From assembly GCA_002296225.1 (NCBI GenBank), contig DBHR01000090.1, positions 8,187 to 27,205 on the forward strand: DNA of 19,019 nt, written 5' to 3'. Shown here piece after piece: positions 8,500 to 16,741 of this stretch. The notes under the pieces are model-generated. The model had not been told where the DNA came from and ran no database searches. It worked only from the letters and a program-made list of their open reading frames with translations. The position numbers and the translations under genes were made by a program. Within the stretch, counting starts at the first letter, position 1. Every line of letters starts with the position of its first letter. Source of the DNA: Acidobacteria bacterium UBA823 (GTDB lineage Bacteria; Acidobacteriota; Vicinamibacteria; Vicinamibacterales; UBA823).

Positions 8500-11340
8500 C
8501 TATTGCTGCTGTTGTAGCTCTCGCTCTCGCGCGAGAACGCTCACGCCGTCGGTGATCCAGTCTGGCCCGCTCTTCCCCTTGAGAAAGTGATCGAACCAGT
8601 TGAGGACCCGGTGGTGGTAGTCGACCTGATTCGGCTTTCGTCGGAGGCTGTGGTTTTCGTCGGCATACACCAGCATGACTAAGTGCTTACCGGCACGCCG
8701 CGCGTAGTTGTACAGCTCGACGCCTTGGTGCCAGTCGACCGTGCCGTCGGCGTCGCCGAAGGCCACCAGCATTGGCGTGTCGAGTTCACGAATGGACATT
8801 ACGGGTGAGTTCCGGACATAGGCTTCCATATCGTCCCAATAGGGCACGTCCATCCTGGCCTGACCGGTTTCAAAATGTGACGACTCGGGCATTCCTTGGT
8901 TCCAGTGGATGGTGCCGAACATGCTGAAGAAATTGGTGAGCGGCGCGCCCGTGACCGCCGCCGCGAACGTATCGGTCTGGGTCGGGATGAATGCCGTTTC
9001 GTACCCGCCCCATGAATGTCCGACAAGCCCGACCCGTTGAGGGTCGATGATGTCCATGGCCAATACCTGAGCGACCGCCGCTTCGACGCACTCGGTCGCT
9101 GATACTCCTGGGTCCCGGTCCCGATAGACAATGTCGGGTTGGAGCACAAAGTAACCCTGACTCGTGAAGACCGTGGTGTTGTATGGACGCCGTTCCGATG
9201 GCGCCACGTAGCTGTGTGCCACCTGCGACCGTCGTTCATACACGTAGACGATCATGGGATATTGACGGCTGGAATCGTAATCGGCGGGATAGAACAACGC
9301 ACCTTGAAGACGCTGACCAGCCGGATTCCAATAGTCCACCAATTCCGAGCGTCCCCAGGTGTAGTCCTGCTGGAATGGATTGGTGTTACTGACCTGCCTG
9401 GCACCCGATAGGCCTGGACCGCTCACAAAGTAATCCGGCGAGTCGTCGAATCTCTGGACGACATACGCATATAATTCAGCATCGTTGGCCTTAATGATTC
9501 GGTCAACTTGGCTGTCGAGCCAGACGAGGCGCTCGGATTTGGTTCTCCCTTCGACGTCGATCCGTGCGTAGCCACTTTTCTTGGTCCACTGACCATACAT
9601 GCTGACGTAGAACGGTTTCGCTAAATCGATACCGGACGTCGCATCATCTAATTCAATGTATCGATGCCGGATGTCTTCCTGCGAACCGTTGGTCAGGCGA
9701 GCGTATGACGACCCGTCTGAGGCCACGCGCCAGATGTCGTAGCGGTCATAAAGCAGAACCGATTTGTCCGACATTTCCCATCCGGCTACGCCGTATGCGG
9801 GTCGCTCCTCGGTCGGGTAGTCGAATTCCGCATCAGCGAACGAAGCAGGGAGACCTTCCGTGATGTTCGCACGATGGCCGGTCGTTAGTTCGTAAGTCCA
9901 GAAGTGGCCATCCTTGAAATACAGGACGTAACGGCCGGTCGCGCTGCCGCCATGAAAATGTCGAATTTGCTCGATGGCCTTGGTGCGGACGCCGGTCTTC
10001 ACGTCGACCGCATAGATGTCCATCCAACGCCGACCAAACATGCTCTCGAACGCATAGGGATCGGTGTGTTCCGCGACGGCAAATACCTGCCCCTCTAGCA
10101 GCGACACCTCCTCCATCAGATCTGTCGCGAGTTGCACGAAGTGCCCCTTGTCCAGATGCCAGACTGCTAGCAGGCTACGGTCCCGGTCACGCTGCGCCTG
10201 CACCCGCTGCATTGGAATAATCCGCCGATCCTCGCTGTGCCAGACGTCCACTTCGGCCGTCTCTTCCGCGCGCTCACTCTCACCGTTCGTGTCATTAGCA
10301 CCCGCTGCCGGCTCATCGTCAGTTTGGCGGGCCGCCTCCCAGGTTTTGACCCCGAAGAACACCGCAGTTCCGTCGTCCGACCAGACCGGCTGTCGCTCCT
10401 TGACGATGCGAACCTCTGCCGGAAAATTAGTGTCGTCGGCTGGGTCATAGGTAAGGGCCGCCGTCGGCGTATCTACCAGATTGCGCCAGACTAGGACGCT
10501 GTGTGTGTCACCTTCGTACCCGGTCACTGAGCGCGAGCGAAGAATCGCGAGGTCGTCTTCACCCTCCCGCCACGACAAGCCACTGAACACAGCGCTGTCG
10601 GACTCGAGGGTACGCAACCCGCCGGTTAGTGCATTGAACAGTTGCACGCCGTTGCCAGTTCGCCCTTCAGCGGCGATCGTCATTGCCAGTAGCGCGCCGT
10701 CGTCTTGCCACGCAAACGCCGACACGTTGGCGAACTGCACATCGGTACCGGTGTTCAGGTCCCTCATCATGAGGTCGGACCCGGTTGGGTCATTAGGAGT
10801 ATCAGCATCGTGTCCGTCTCGTGCGTCGTCGTTCGGTGGTCGCTCTCGATGCATGGCTAGGTAAGCACCACCTTCGCTGAAGGCGAATGTGGTGACGTTC
10901 TCGACGACTTTGACGTCGAGCGTTGTCAGGTCCAGAAGTCCCATATCTTTGCGTGCTGCTTCTCCAGAGGCCCGGAGTTCAGCGACTGCGTCTTCCGAGC
11001 GGCCGATGGCATAGGCCATCCAGTGCGAGTCCGCGGAAAACGCCGGGTCCTCGCCAAATGAGGCGACGGTTCGGTCATCGGTCGTTGTGTTCGAGATTCG
11101 GAGTTCGTTCTCGCCGTTCGATCGCGTGATCGGATACGCAAGCCACTCACCATCGCGCGATAGCACGCTGCTACGACCCAAGGTTTCCCATTGGCCATAG
11201 TCAACTGTTGTCGGTGGCATCTGTTCCTGTGCGGCGACGCTGATTGACGCGGCGCAGAGGAGCAATACAGCCAGGGATTGTCGAGAGCGCATTGTCACGA
11301 GCGATGGCGGTGGGTGAGAGACGGCTTTGTCAGTTGTCAT
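8500..11340 (-). CDS. Secreted S9 family (prolyl oligopeptidase-type) serine peptidase
   Basis: This is a predicted exported serine peptidase with an N-terminal beta-propeller and a C-terminal alpha/beta hydrolase, likely cleaving short peptides, often after proline or from the N-terminus. With the start at 11340 it has 946 residues. The catalytic triad is readable: Ser776 in GHSWGGYE, Asp865 in GDADGTV and His897 in DENHSLRR. The propeller half carries repeated WD-like segments and an acidic low-complexity insert with many Glu, Asp and Ala. I chose ATG 11340 because AAAGGTG stands about 6 bases upstream. GTG 11358 would add six residues, and ATG 11292 would give a tidier signal peptide starting MRSRQSLAVLLLCAA but has no ribosome site. 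The protein ends in four glutamines. It lies 138 bp after the GMC gene on the same strand, so cotranscription is possible but not certain. Confidence 0.9.
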   Translation of the reverse strand: MTTDKAVSHPPPSLVTMRSRQSLAVLLLCAASISVAAQEQMPPTTVDYGQWETLGRSSVLSRDGEWLAYPITRSNGENELRISNTTTDDRTVASFGEDPAFSADSHWMAYAIGRSEDAVAELRASGEAARKDMGLLDLTTLDVKVVENVTTFAFSEGGAYLAMHRERPPNDDARDGHDADTPNDPTGSDLMMRDLNTGTDVQFANVSAFAWQDDGALLAMTIAAEGRTGNGVQLFNALTGGLRTLESDSAVFSGLSWREGEDDLAILRSRSVTGYEGDTHSVLVWRNLVDTPTAALTYDPADDTNFPAEVRIVKERQPVWSDDGTAVFFGVKTWEAARQTDDEPAAGANDTNGESERAEETAEVDVWHSEDRRIIPMQRVQAQRDRDRSLLAVWHLDKGHFVQLATDLMEEVSLLEGQVFAVAEHTDPYAFESMFGRRWMDIYAVDVKTGVRTKAIEQIRHFHGGSATGRYVLYFKDGHFWTYELTTGHRANITEGLPASFADAEFDYPTEERPAYGVAGWEMSDKSVLLYDRYDIWRVASDGSSYARLTNGSQEDIRHRYIELDDATSGIDLAKPFYVSMYGQWTKKSGYARIDVEGRTKSERLVWLDSQVDRIIKANDAELYAYVVQRFDDSPDYFVSGPGLSGARQVSNTNPFQQDYTWGRSELVDYWNPAGQRLQGALFYPADYDSSRQYPMIVYVYERRSQVAHSYVAPSERRPYNTTVFTSQGYFVLQPDIVYRDRDPGVSATECVEAAVAQVLAMDIIDPQRVGLVGHSWGGYETAFIPTQTDTFAAAVTGAPLTNFFSMFGTIHWNQGMPESSHFETGQARMDVPYWDDMEAYVRNSPVMSIRELDTPMLVAFGDADGTVDWHQGVELYNYARRAGKHLVMLVYADENHSLRRKPNQVDYHHRVLNWFDHFLKGKSGPDWITDGVSVLARERELQQQQ

Positions 11341-11478
11341 GCCGAGCACCTTTTTCACTAAACGGGTTCGACGTTCCTACACATGGAGTGCGGCTTTGTG
11401 GAAACTGCCGTTGCGCATTCAAGGCGTTCAGTGTCCACGGTCTCAAGGGGCCTGAGTCAGGGTAACCTGCTACAGGGG

Positions 11479-13185
11479 CTATTCGGCGAGCGTGCGCCAA
11501 TTTTCCACCACATGCTCCGCTGTCCGCCACGCAAGCGCCTGGGCAGTCAACGTGGGATTGTGTGCGCCACTTGTTCCCATGACCGATGCACCGAGGATGC
11601 CAAGATTTGGGACCTCGTGTGAAATCCCGAAGCGGTTGACAACGTTCGTCTCCGGATTGTCACCCATGCGTGTCCCACCGTAGGCGTGCGTCGACACTCC
11701 CATTGTCCCACCGAGACCCGCGCGCACCACTTCAATAGCGCCCGCGTTACGGTACCACTGGGCCATCTTGTCCTGCAGAAAGGTGGCGATTGCCAGTTCG
11801 TTCGGCTTGTACTCGCCCGTGATCCGGATAACCGGGAAGCCGAGCGGGTCGGTCACGACAGGGTCTAGGTCAAGGTAATTCGACTCGTAGGGCAGCGTTG
11901 TCTTCTGAATGTAGGTGCTGTGTGACCGGTCAGCGTTCTCTCTGACGAAGGCCTTCCAGGCGGAACCCCAACCTGGCGCGCGGCCGAAAGTACTCATTTC
12001 CGCAGCAGCGATCGGCCGCCGGTCAGACATCACCCACAGGTTTCCGCCACCGATAAAGTCCAGCCCAGCATGGTCGAAGTTGTCGTCGGCCCAATCGTCC
12101 ACCGCGACACCCTGTGCCGGCAGCCCGTACCACGCCTTCAGATCGAATGGAAACAGTGCCGAGACTGGCGCCCCTTGGTGGTGGCTGAAATAATGCCGGC
12201 CGACTTGCCCGTGCTGGTTCGACAGGCCGAGGGGGTAGCCGCCTGAGGTCGACAGTAGCAGGAGCCGCACGTTTTCGTAGGTGTAGCTTGCCAGGAGCAC
12301 GAACTTGGCTGGCTGGAAAAACTCCTCGCCGTGTTGAAGGTAGGTCACGCCGTTCACGCGGCCCACGGTATCCGTCTCGACCTTAGTGGCGTGCGCGTGG
12401 GTCACGACCTTTAAGCGTCCGGTTGCCTCGGCGCGTGGGATCGTCGTCACGGCGGTCGAATTCTTTGCGTCCACGTGGCAGCCGCCCTTATTGCAGAACC
12501 CGTGATACACGCAGCCTGACCTGTCCTGATACCGTTGCGAGTTAATCGCAGCAGGGCCGGGAAACGGGTGCCAGCCGAGACCGCGGGCCCCCTCCGCCAT
12601 CCGGTTGAGGAAGCTGGTCCAGCGGAGCGCGGGCATCGGATACTCGTGCTGTCTCGGTCCCTCAAACGGGTTCCCGCGTGGGTCGATCCGTCCGTTGATG
12701 TTGCCGGCTTGTCCAGAAACGCCGATTTCGCGTTCGATGCGGTCGTAATACGGCTCGAGTTCGTCGTACCCGAAGGGCCAATCCTCGATGGTCGTGCCCG
12801 AGGGCAGACGTGATTTGCCATATCGGCGTTGCGTCTCGCTGACGACATGGAAATCCCACGGATTGAGTCGCCAGCTCTGCGCCCAATAGTGGAGGGTTGT
12901 CCCGCCGACGGCATTCATCATGGGATGGCTGCCGGCCTGGACCGCTGCAACCGAACGGTTCGGCCGAACAGTTGGTATCTCCTGGCTGGCCTTCTGCACT
13001 GCGAACGGCCAGTCGCGCACGTTGTTTCGGATCTCGTCTGGCGCGAAGTCCCGGCGAGTTAGACGGCTGCCAGCTTCAACTCCAACGATGTCGAGTCCTG
13101 CCTCGGCCAGTGGGAGTGCCGCGCTGCCGCCCGTGGCACCGAGTCCCACGATGACGACGTCAGTGCCGGGTAATCTAGTTGCCAT
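11479..13185 (-). CDS. GMC-family FAD oxidoreductase (gluconate 2-dehydrogenase/FAD sugar dehydrogenase large-subunit type)
   Basis: This is the flavin-dependent catalytic subunit of a periplasmic sugar, sugar-acid or alcohol dehydrogenase. It has 568 residues from the ATG at 13185. The dinucleotide fold reads VVIVGLGATGG (Gly14, Gly16, Gly19). The FAD-contact segment NAVGGTTLHYW follows, and the C-terminal active site has His500 in THAYGGTRMG and His542-Asn543 in SGAHNPTLT. A Cys cluster at 225, 231 and 236 (C-x5-C-x4-C) resembles the region where some FAD glucose dehydrogenases bind a [3Fe-4S] cluster. The open frame runs on upstream to 13638, but that part overlaps the small subunit and is unlike any oxidoreductase, so it is not used. 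The start codon lies inside the end of the small-subunit gene (11-bp overlap), typical of subunits made together. It lacks its own signal and presumably rides out with the Tat-bearing small subunit. Confidence 0.92.
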   Translation of the reverse strand: MATRLPGTDVVIVGLGATGGSAALPLAEAGLDIVGVEAGSRLTRRDFAPDEIRNNVRDWPFAVQKASQEIPTVRPNRSVAAVQAGSHPMMNAVGGTTLHYWAQSWRLNPWDFHVVSETQRRYGKSRLPSGTTIEDWPFGYDELEPYYDRIEREIGVSGQAGNINGRIDPRGNPFEGPRQHEYPMPALRWTSFLNRMAEGARGLGWHPFPGPAAINSQRYQDRSGCVYHGFCNKGGCHVDAKNSTAVTTIPRAEATGRLKVVTHAHATKVETDTVGRVNGVTYLQHGEEFFQPAKFVLLASYTYENVRLLLLSTSGGYPLGLSNQHGQVGRHYFSHHQGAPVSALFPFDLKAWYGLPAQGVAVDDWADDNFDHAGLDFIGGGNLWVMSDRRPIAAAEMSTFGRAPGWGSAWKAFVRENADRSHSTYIQKTTLPYESNYLDLDPVVTDPLGFPVIRITGEYKPNELAIATFLQDKMAQWYRNAGAIEVVRAGLGGTMGVSTHAYGGTRMGDNPETNVVNRFGISHEVPNLGILGASVMGTSGAHNPTLTAQALAWRTAEHVVENWRTLAE

Positions 13186-13864
13186 GCTGCGGGTCCCGGC
13201 GCGATAGCCGCGCACTCGCTTTGGTAAACGTCTCCCAGTCGTAAGCGGACCGGCGGCTAGGCCGAAGTTCGTTTCCCTCCAGGCGTTGCTGAGCGTCTGG
13301 CGTGACTGCCGTGCGGACGCCGGGGTAGCCCAGAAGATCCCAACCAATGAAGTTGTGGTTTCCTCCATAGTAGGGATCGCCGAAAGTGCCTTCGAGCACG
13401 TGCCTCCGCACTTTGGAAAAAAACGCCGAGGAACTTTCTGCGAATCCGGTTGCGGTGCCGGTTTCGACGTTAACCAAAACCGAGATCCGATCCGCCGGCG
13501 ATAGCTCGGTGAAGGGCACTCCCCGCGATTGCCGGCAGTACCGGTCGAAGGTGGCGAGACCCGAGCGGTAATCATCGAGAGAGCCGGATAGCGCGCCCCC
13601 GAGCGCACGGTCGATGTAATGGACCGCGCGGGCTTCAATTGCGCCGGGCCCGTGCTCGTCGGGCGGAATCAGTTCGTCGGCGATTGCTTCGAGCAGTGTC
13701 GCCTCTTCAGTGGTTAGATGCTCGTAGGCCTCGGAGGTCTGAGTCGCGGCTGCGCCCTGCGCCGTTGCCACCGATGGGAATCCCGTTGTCGCCGCGATGC
13801 CAGTAAGGGTGGCGCCTGTCAGTAGATCCCGCCTAGAAATAACACGTGGCGGCTTGTCAGCCAT
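13175..13864 (-). CDS. Gluconate 2-dehydrogenase subunit 3-like protein with Tat signal
   Basis: This is the small partner of the GMC oxidoreductase. It is thought to help fold the large subunit and export it by hitch-hiking through the Tat system. The 229 residues begin with a twin-arginine signal: SRRDLL at about residues 10-15, then a moderately hydrophobic stretch rich in Ala, Thr and Gly, ending near VATAQ. The mature part has the helical pattern of this family, with EEATLLEAIADELIPPDEHGPGA near residues 53-75 and FYSKVRRHV-like FFSKVRRHVLEGTFGDPYYGGN further on. An AAAGG lies about 6 bases before the ATG at 13864. It follows the quinohemoprotein gene by 39 bp and overlaps the GMC gene by 11 bp. 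The usual third component, a multiheme cytochrome c, is not present. Confidence 0.9.
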   Translation of the reverse strand: MADKPPRVISRRDLLTGATLTGIAATTGFPSVATAQGAAATQTSEAYEHLTTEEATLLEAIADELIPPDEHGPGAIEARAVHYIDRALGGALSGSLDDYRSGLATFDRYCRQSRGVPFTELSPADRISVLVNVETGTATGFAESSSAFFSKVRRHVLEGTFGDPYYGGNHNFIGWDLLGYPGVRTAVTPDAQQRLEGNELRPSRRSAYDWETFTKASARLSRRDPQHGN

Positions 13865-13882
13865 CTCGACCTTTCTTAATCT

Positions 13883-13900
13883 CTCCGTCGGTCTGCGGAG
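13883..13900 (-). other. Small intercistronic hairpin
   Basis: CTCCG (13883-13887) and CGGAG (13896-13900) form a 5-bp stem with an 8-base loop. They lie in the 39-bp gap between the quinohemoprotein stop and the small-subunit ribosome site. It is too short for a terminator. It might act as an RNA processing or stability element within the operon, but a stem of this size can easily occur by chance. Confidence 0.2.
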
Positions 13901-13903
13901 CGG

Positions 13904-16033
13904 TTACCGTTTGGTCCCGACCTGCCCGCCCGGCAGTTTGAACACGTAGAGCGCATTACCCGTGGTGGGATGGCGGATGTCTGGTGTCAGGAGCCGCGGC
14001 ACGTTTCGGGGACTGCCGCCGCCTAGGCCGGTCGAGACGGCGATGTATTGTTCGCCATCAACTGTGAACGTGATTGGAAAGCCCTGGACTGACGTGCCCA
14101 GGCGGGTTTCCCACAACACCTTGCCAGTTTCGACGTCGTGTGCGCGGAAGAATCGATTCAGGTCACCCGCGAATGCCAGGCGACCGGCGGTCGTAAGCAC
14201 GCCAGTCAAGAACGCCGCGCGTTGTTCCAGACTCCAGACCTCCTCCAGTGTTTCGACGTCATAGGCGGCAAGCTTACCTAGGTTGCCGTTCGTACCTGGC
14301 ATCTCAAACCACTTTCGATAGGCTCCCGGGCCTCCCGACCCTTGCTCGAGCACGATCTCTCTGCCGGCAATTTCCAGACAACTCTGACTCAGTGGAATGA
14401 CGAGCACGCCGGCCTCCGGACTATACGCTGTCGCCATCCAGTTGTGGCCGCCGGCGGTGCTCGGGCAGACGGAGACCCATTGCGACACCTCAGCCGTCGC
14501 GATATCCGCGCGATACGTCACGTTGCCGGTTTCCGGGTCGATGTCATCGAACACGTTCTGGAACACCGTTTCCTTGAAGTCAAGAAATTCACCCGTTTCC
14601 CGGTCCAGCTTCCAAAGGATGCCGTGTTTCCCGATCGTGAAGAGCGCCTTCCGGCCACCGACGTCGATGAGGACTTTTTCGAACACTTCGTCCAGGTCCA
14701 GCGCCTCTCCAGGTACGTGCTGCCGATACCACACGATCGACCCGTCGTCTGGGTCAAGCGCCAGCGTCGAGTTGGTGTAGAGCGCTGCATCATGCACCGT
14801 AAGTCCACGACTGGCCGGCACCCAGGGTTTCGGCTGCGCGGTGGGCCAGTAGATCAGATCCAGTTCTGGGTCATAGCTGCCTGCGATCCATGAGTCCCCG
14901 CCGCCCCTGAGCGTGAGCGGTAAATCCCCCCACGTGTCACCGCCAGGTTCGCCAGGCCTGGCGATTGTGTAGGTGCGCCACAACTCCTCGCCGGTCTCAG
15001 CATCATGCGCGGTGATGAAACAGCTCTCGCTCTGGAATCGCTGGCAGCCGTTAATACCGTTGATGACCTTACCGCGCACGACGAGCGGGCCGCTGACATT
15101 CGTGTAGCCTTGGGTGTAGTCAGCGATTTTCGTTTCCCATATAACATCGCCGTTGCGCGCGTTCAGTGCCACCATAAACGCATCCTTGGTTGGCAAGAAC
15201 ACCTTGTCGTCGTAAAAGCCGAGGTTGCGCATTGTCGTGAAGCCACGCTGCAACTCGTTGGGCAACTCTCGCTGATACTCCCACAGCAATGTTCCGGTCC
15301 CGGCGTCCAGCGCCTGGACGATGTTACGGGGGTTGGGCAGGTACATCACGCCGTCATGCACAAGCGGCGTGGGCTGGTTCGTGCCATCCGCCATTGCCCA
15401 AACCCAGGCAAGCCGCAGATCGTGCACGTTGTCACGCGTGACTTGGTTCAGTGGGCTGTAGCCCCAGCCGTCGTACGTCCGGCGGAACATTAGCCAGTCG
15501 CCTGGGTCAGGGTCGCGAAGCATTGCGGTAGGTACCCGCACGAACTCGGCCACTGCTTCATACAGGCTCGTGCGGTTACCCGCCACGACCGGCACACCCG
15601 GAGAATTCGGCGCCGTCGGAATTCCAGGCTGAGTTGTGGATGTCAGAACGCCGGTGACGTCCAATGCCAGTGGCGCATCTCCCGATGCGATGCCATTCGC
15701 TTGGAGAAGATAGGCGACGATGTTGATATAGGTTCGGTCGGGGAGTGAGCCCGCGCCCTCGGGGGGCATCGTGGCTCGGACATACTCGATCAAATCACTG
15801 ACGGGTCGATTCTCCCAGGCGTTTTGGAAATTCGGTCCAGCTAAATCCGGTGCTTCAAAGGCTCCTCGGAAGTCAGACATGTGGCAACCGGCACACTCCA
15901 CCTGGTAGGCGGTCGCGCCAGCCGCGGCTTGGGCCGGGGTATAGTGGGCCGCCTCCTGCCTTGTTTTACTCGCAAGGTTGACCGGCAATACGACGACGAT
16001 CAACATGAGTCCGATGCGAAACTTGTGCCCCAT
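13904..16033 (-). CDS. Quinohemoprotein dehydrogenase: N-terminal cytochrome c fused to an eight-bladed PQQ propeller
   Basis: This is a predicted periplasmic PQQ-dependent alcohol/aldehyde dehydrogenase with a built-in cytochrome. It has 709 residues. A signal peptide with core IGLMLIVVVLP starts the protein. The heme site CAGCH is at residues 47-51, with Met89 in ATMPPEG as likely axial ligand. The PQQ domain follows with repeated propeller motifs (for example ALDAGTGTLLWEYQ, LDPDDGSIVWYRQ, DAETGEELWRTY, YDVETLEEVWSL, HDVETGKVLWETR). Asp427 sits where methanol dehydrogenase has its catalytic Asp. The calcium-site Asn, in the usual GNPAPW-type motif, appears as Gln400 in TAQPKPW. No vicinal Cys-Cys pair is seen, unlike classical alcohol dehydrogenases; a Cys-x7-Cys pair (GCQRFQSESC) precedes a blade strand. 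Classical type II enzymes carry the heme at the C-terminus, so the order here is reversed. The ribosome site GGAG overlaps the last codons of the CHRD gene 6 bp upstream. Confidence 0.92.
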   Translation of the reverse strand: MGHKFRIGLMLIVVVLPVNLASKTRQEAAHYTPAQAAAGATAYQVECAGCHMSDFRGAFEAPDLAGPNFQNAWENRPVSDLIEYVRATMPPEGAGSLPDRTYINIVAYLLQANGIASGDAPLALDVTGVLTSTTQPGIPTAPNSPGVPVVAGNRTSLYEAVAEFVRVPTAMLRDPDPGDWLMFRRTYDGWGYSPLNQVTRDNVHDLRLAWVWAMADGTNQPTPLVHDGVMYLPNPRNIVQALDAGTGTLLWEYQRELPNELQRGFTTMRNLGFYDDKVFLPTKDAFMVALNARNGDVIWETKIADYTQGYTNVSGPLVVRGKVINGINGCQRFQSESCFITAHDAETGEELWRTYTIARPGEPGGDTWGDLPLTLRGGGDSWIAGSYDPELDLIYWPTAQPKPWVPASRGLTVHDAALYTNSTLALDPDDGSIVWYRQHVPGEALDLDEVFEKVLIDVGGRKALFTIGKHGILWKLDRETGEFLDFKETVFQNVFDDIDPETGNVTYRADIATAEVSQWVSVCPSTAGGHNWMATAYSPEAGVLVIPLSQSCLEIAGREIVLEQGSGGPGAYRKWFEMPGTNGNLGKLAAYDVETLEEVWSLEQRAAFLTGVLTTAGRLAFAGDLNRFFRAHDVETGKVLWETRLGTSVQGFPITFTVDGEQYIAVSTGLGGGSPRNVPRLLTPDIRHPTTGNALYVFKLPGGQVGTKR

Positions 16034-16039
16034 AATCGA

Positions 16040-16480
16040 TTACTCCGATTCCAAAATCCACCCGCGCAGCTCACCGGCGGGATTCTCCTCCGTATGCACT
16101 TGGATGTAGTAAGAACCGTCCCGTAACGCCTGAGCCTCCTCATCCGTCAGGCGCACGCTGCCGCCTAGAACTCCACTCGCGCTTCTGCTGATACTCAACT
16201 GGAAGGCAACCGGTCCTCGCTGGCCTGCGCGGCCGTGGTGCATGTGCGTCGCAATAGCGGCTGAGCTCATCCCTTCGAAAGTGCCCGTCATGAACAAGCG
16301 GTTCTCGATCAGCACCCCACGAACGGACCCGATGCCGGAGGTCGTCAGCGCCGTTTCTTCGTCGATCGGCACGACCGAAAGCCGCGCGACAAACGTGCTG
16401 TCAGTCTGGGCAGCGGCATGCGCCGACCCAAATCCCACCGATACCCACGCCAGTAGCGCGACGGAGATAGCTCGTGTCAT
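16040..16480 (-). CDS. Secreted CHRD-domain protein
   Basis: This 146-residue exported protein is mostly one CHRD domain, a beta-rich fold first named from chordin and widespread in bacteria, of unknown biochemical role. A signal peptide starts MTRAISVALLAWVSVGFG and is cut near AHAAAQ. The domain shows the expected order: a GVLIENRLFMTGTFEGM strand pair, THMHHGRAGQRGPVAFQL, then SYYIQVHTEENPAGELRGWI at the C-terminus. The open frame extends to 16531, but the ATG at 16480 is preferred because AGAGGA stands about 6 bases before it and it begins exactly at the signal peptide. The gene is first in the minus-strand block and is 6 bp from the quinohemoprotein gene, so the two are very likely translationally coupled. 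A TATAAT on the same strand lies about 105 bp upstream. Confidence 0.88.
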   Translation of the reverse strand: MTRAISVALLAWVSVGFGSAHAAAQTDSTFVARLSVVPIDEETALTTSGIGSVRGVLIENRLFMTGTFEGMSSAAIATHMHHGRAGQRGPVAFQLSISRSASGVLGGSVRLTDEEAQALRDGSYYIQVHTEENPAGELRGWILESE

Positions 16481-16584
16481 TGCATTTCCTCTTAGTTCCT
16501 GTTTCGCTACCGCCCTTGAGCGAGAAGTCACCGAAGCTCAGTGGGCGCTGGCGGTGATTCCCACGAATCTGTCCGAATGGCTCG

Positions 16585-16590
16585 ATTATA
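16585..16590 (-). promoter_or_regulatory. -10 element (TATAAT) for the CHRD-quinohemoprotein-GMC operon
   Basis: An exact TATAAT reads on the minus strand in the divergent intergenic region. It would start transcription near 16578, giving a leader of about 100 bases before the CHRD start at 16480. The best -35-like hexamer on the same strand, TTGTCA, is 22 bases away, too far for a standard promoter. The assignment therefore rests on the -10 and its position. Confidence 0.4.
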
Positions 16591-16729
16591 CAGGCGCAGT
16601 AAACGCAGCGCTTGACAAGCGAGCGCAGCCTAATTTTTGCTCGAAGGGCGACTTCGTCTGCTGCGACCTGCTCGGCAAATGCGGAACTCAACACGACACC
16701 GGACATCGTAACTCGAGGAAATTCGGCGC

Positions 16730-16735
16730 TATAAT
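16730..16735 (+). promoter_or_regulatory. -10 element (TATAAT) abutting the amidohydrolase start codon
   Basis: An exact TATAAT ends 6 bases before the ATG at 16742. Transcription starting about 7 bases beyond a -10 would begin at or within a base of that A, giving an mRNA without a leader. The GGAG at 16738-16741 touches the ATG and is too close to serve as a ribosome site, which agrees with leaderless translation. No clear -35 is found 16-18 bases upstream. Confidence 0.45.
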
Positions 16736-16741
16736 CCGGAG

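Noticed and set aside
13186..13638. 151-codon N-terminal extension of the GMC oxidoreductase reading frame
   Set aside because: It overlaps the Tat-signal small-subunit gene in another frame, shows no oxidoreductase similarity, and the FAD-binding fold starts right after the ATG at 13185.
16612..16636. TTGACA at 16612-16617 with TAATTT at 16631-16636 on the plus strand as a promoter
   Set aside because: The spacing is only 13 bases, too short for a standard promoter, and it would start transcription well upstream of a better placed TATAAT.
16481..16741. Short open frames crossing the divergent intergenic region
   Set aside because: They overlap the CHRD gene or lack a ribosome site and recognisable domains; the region is better read as regulatory.
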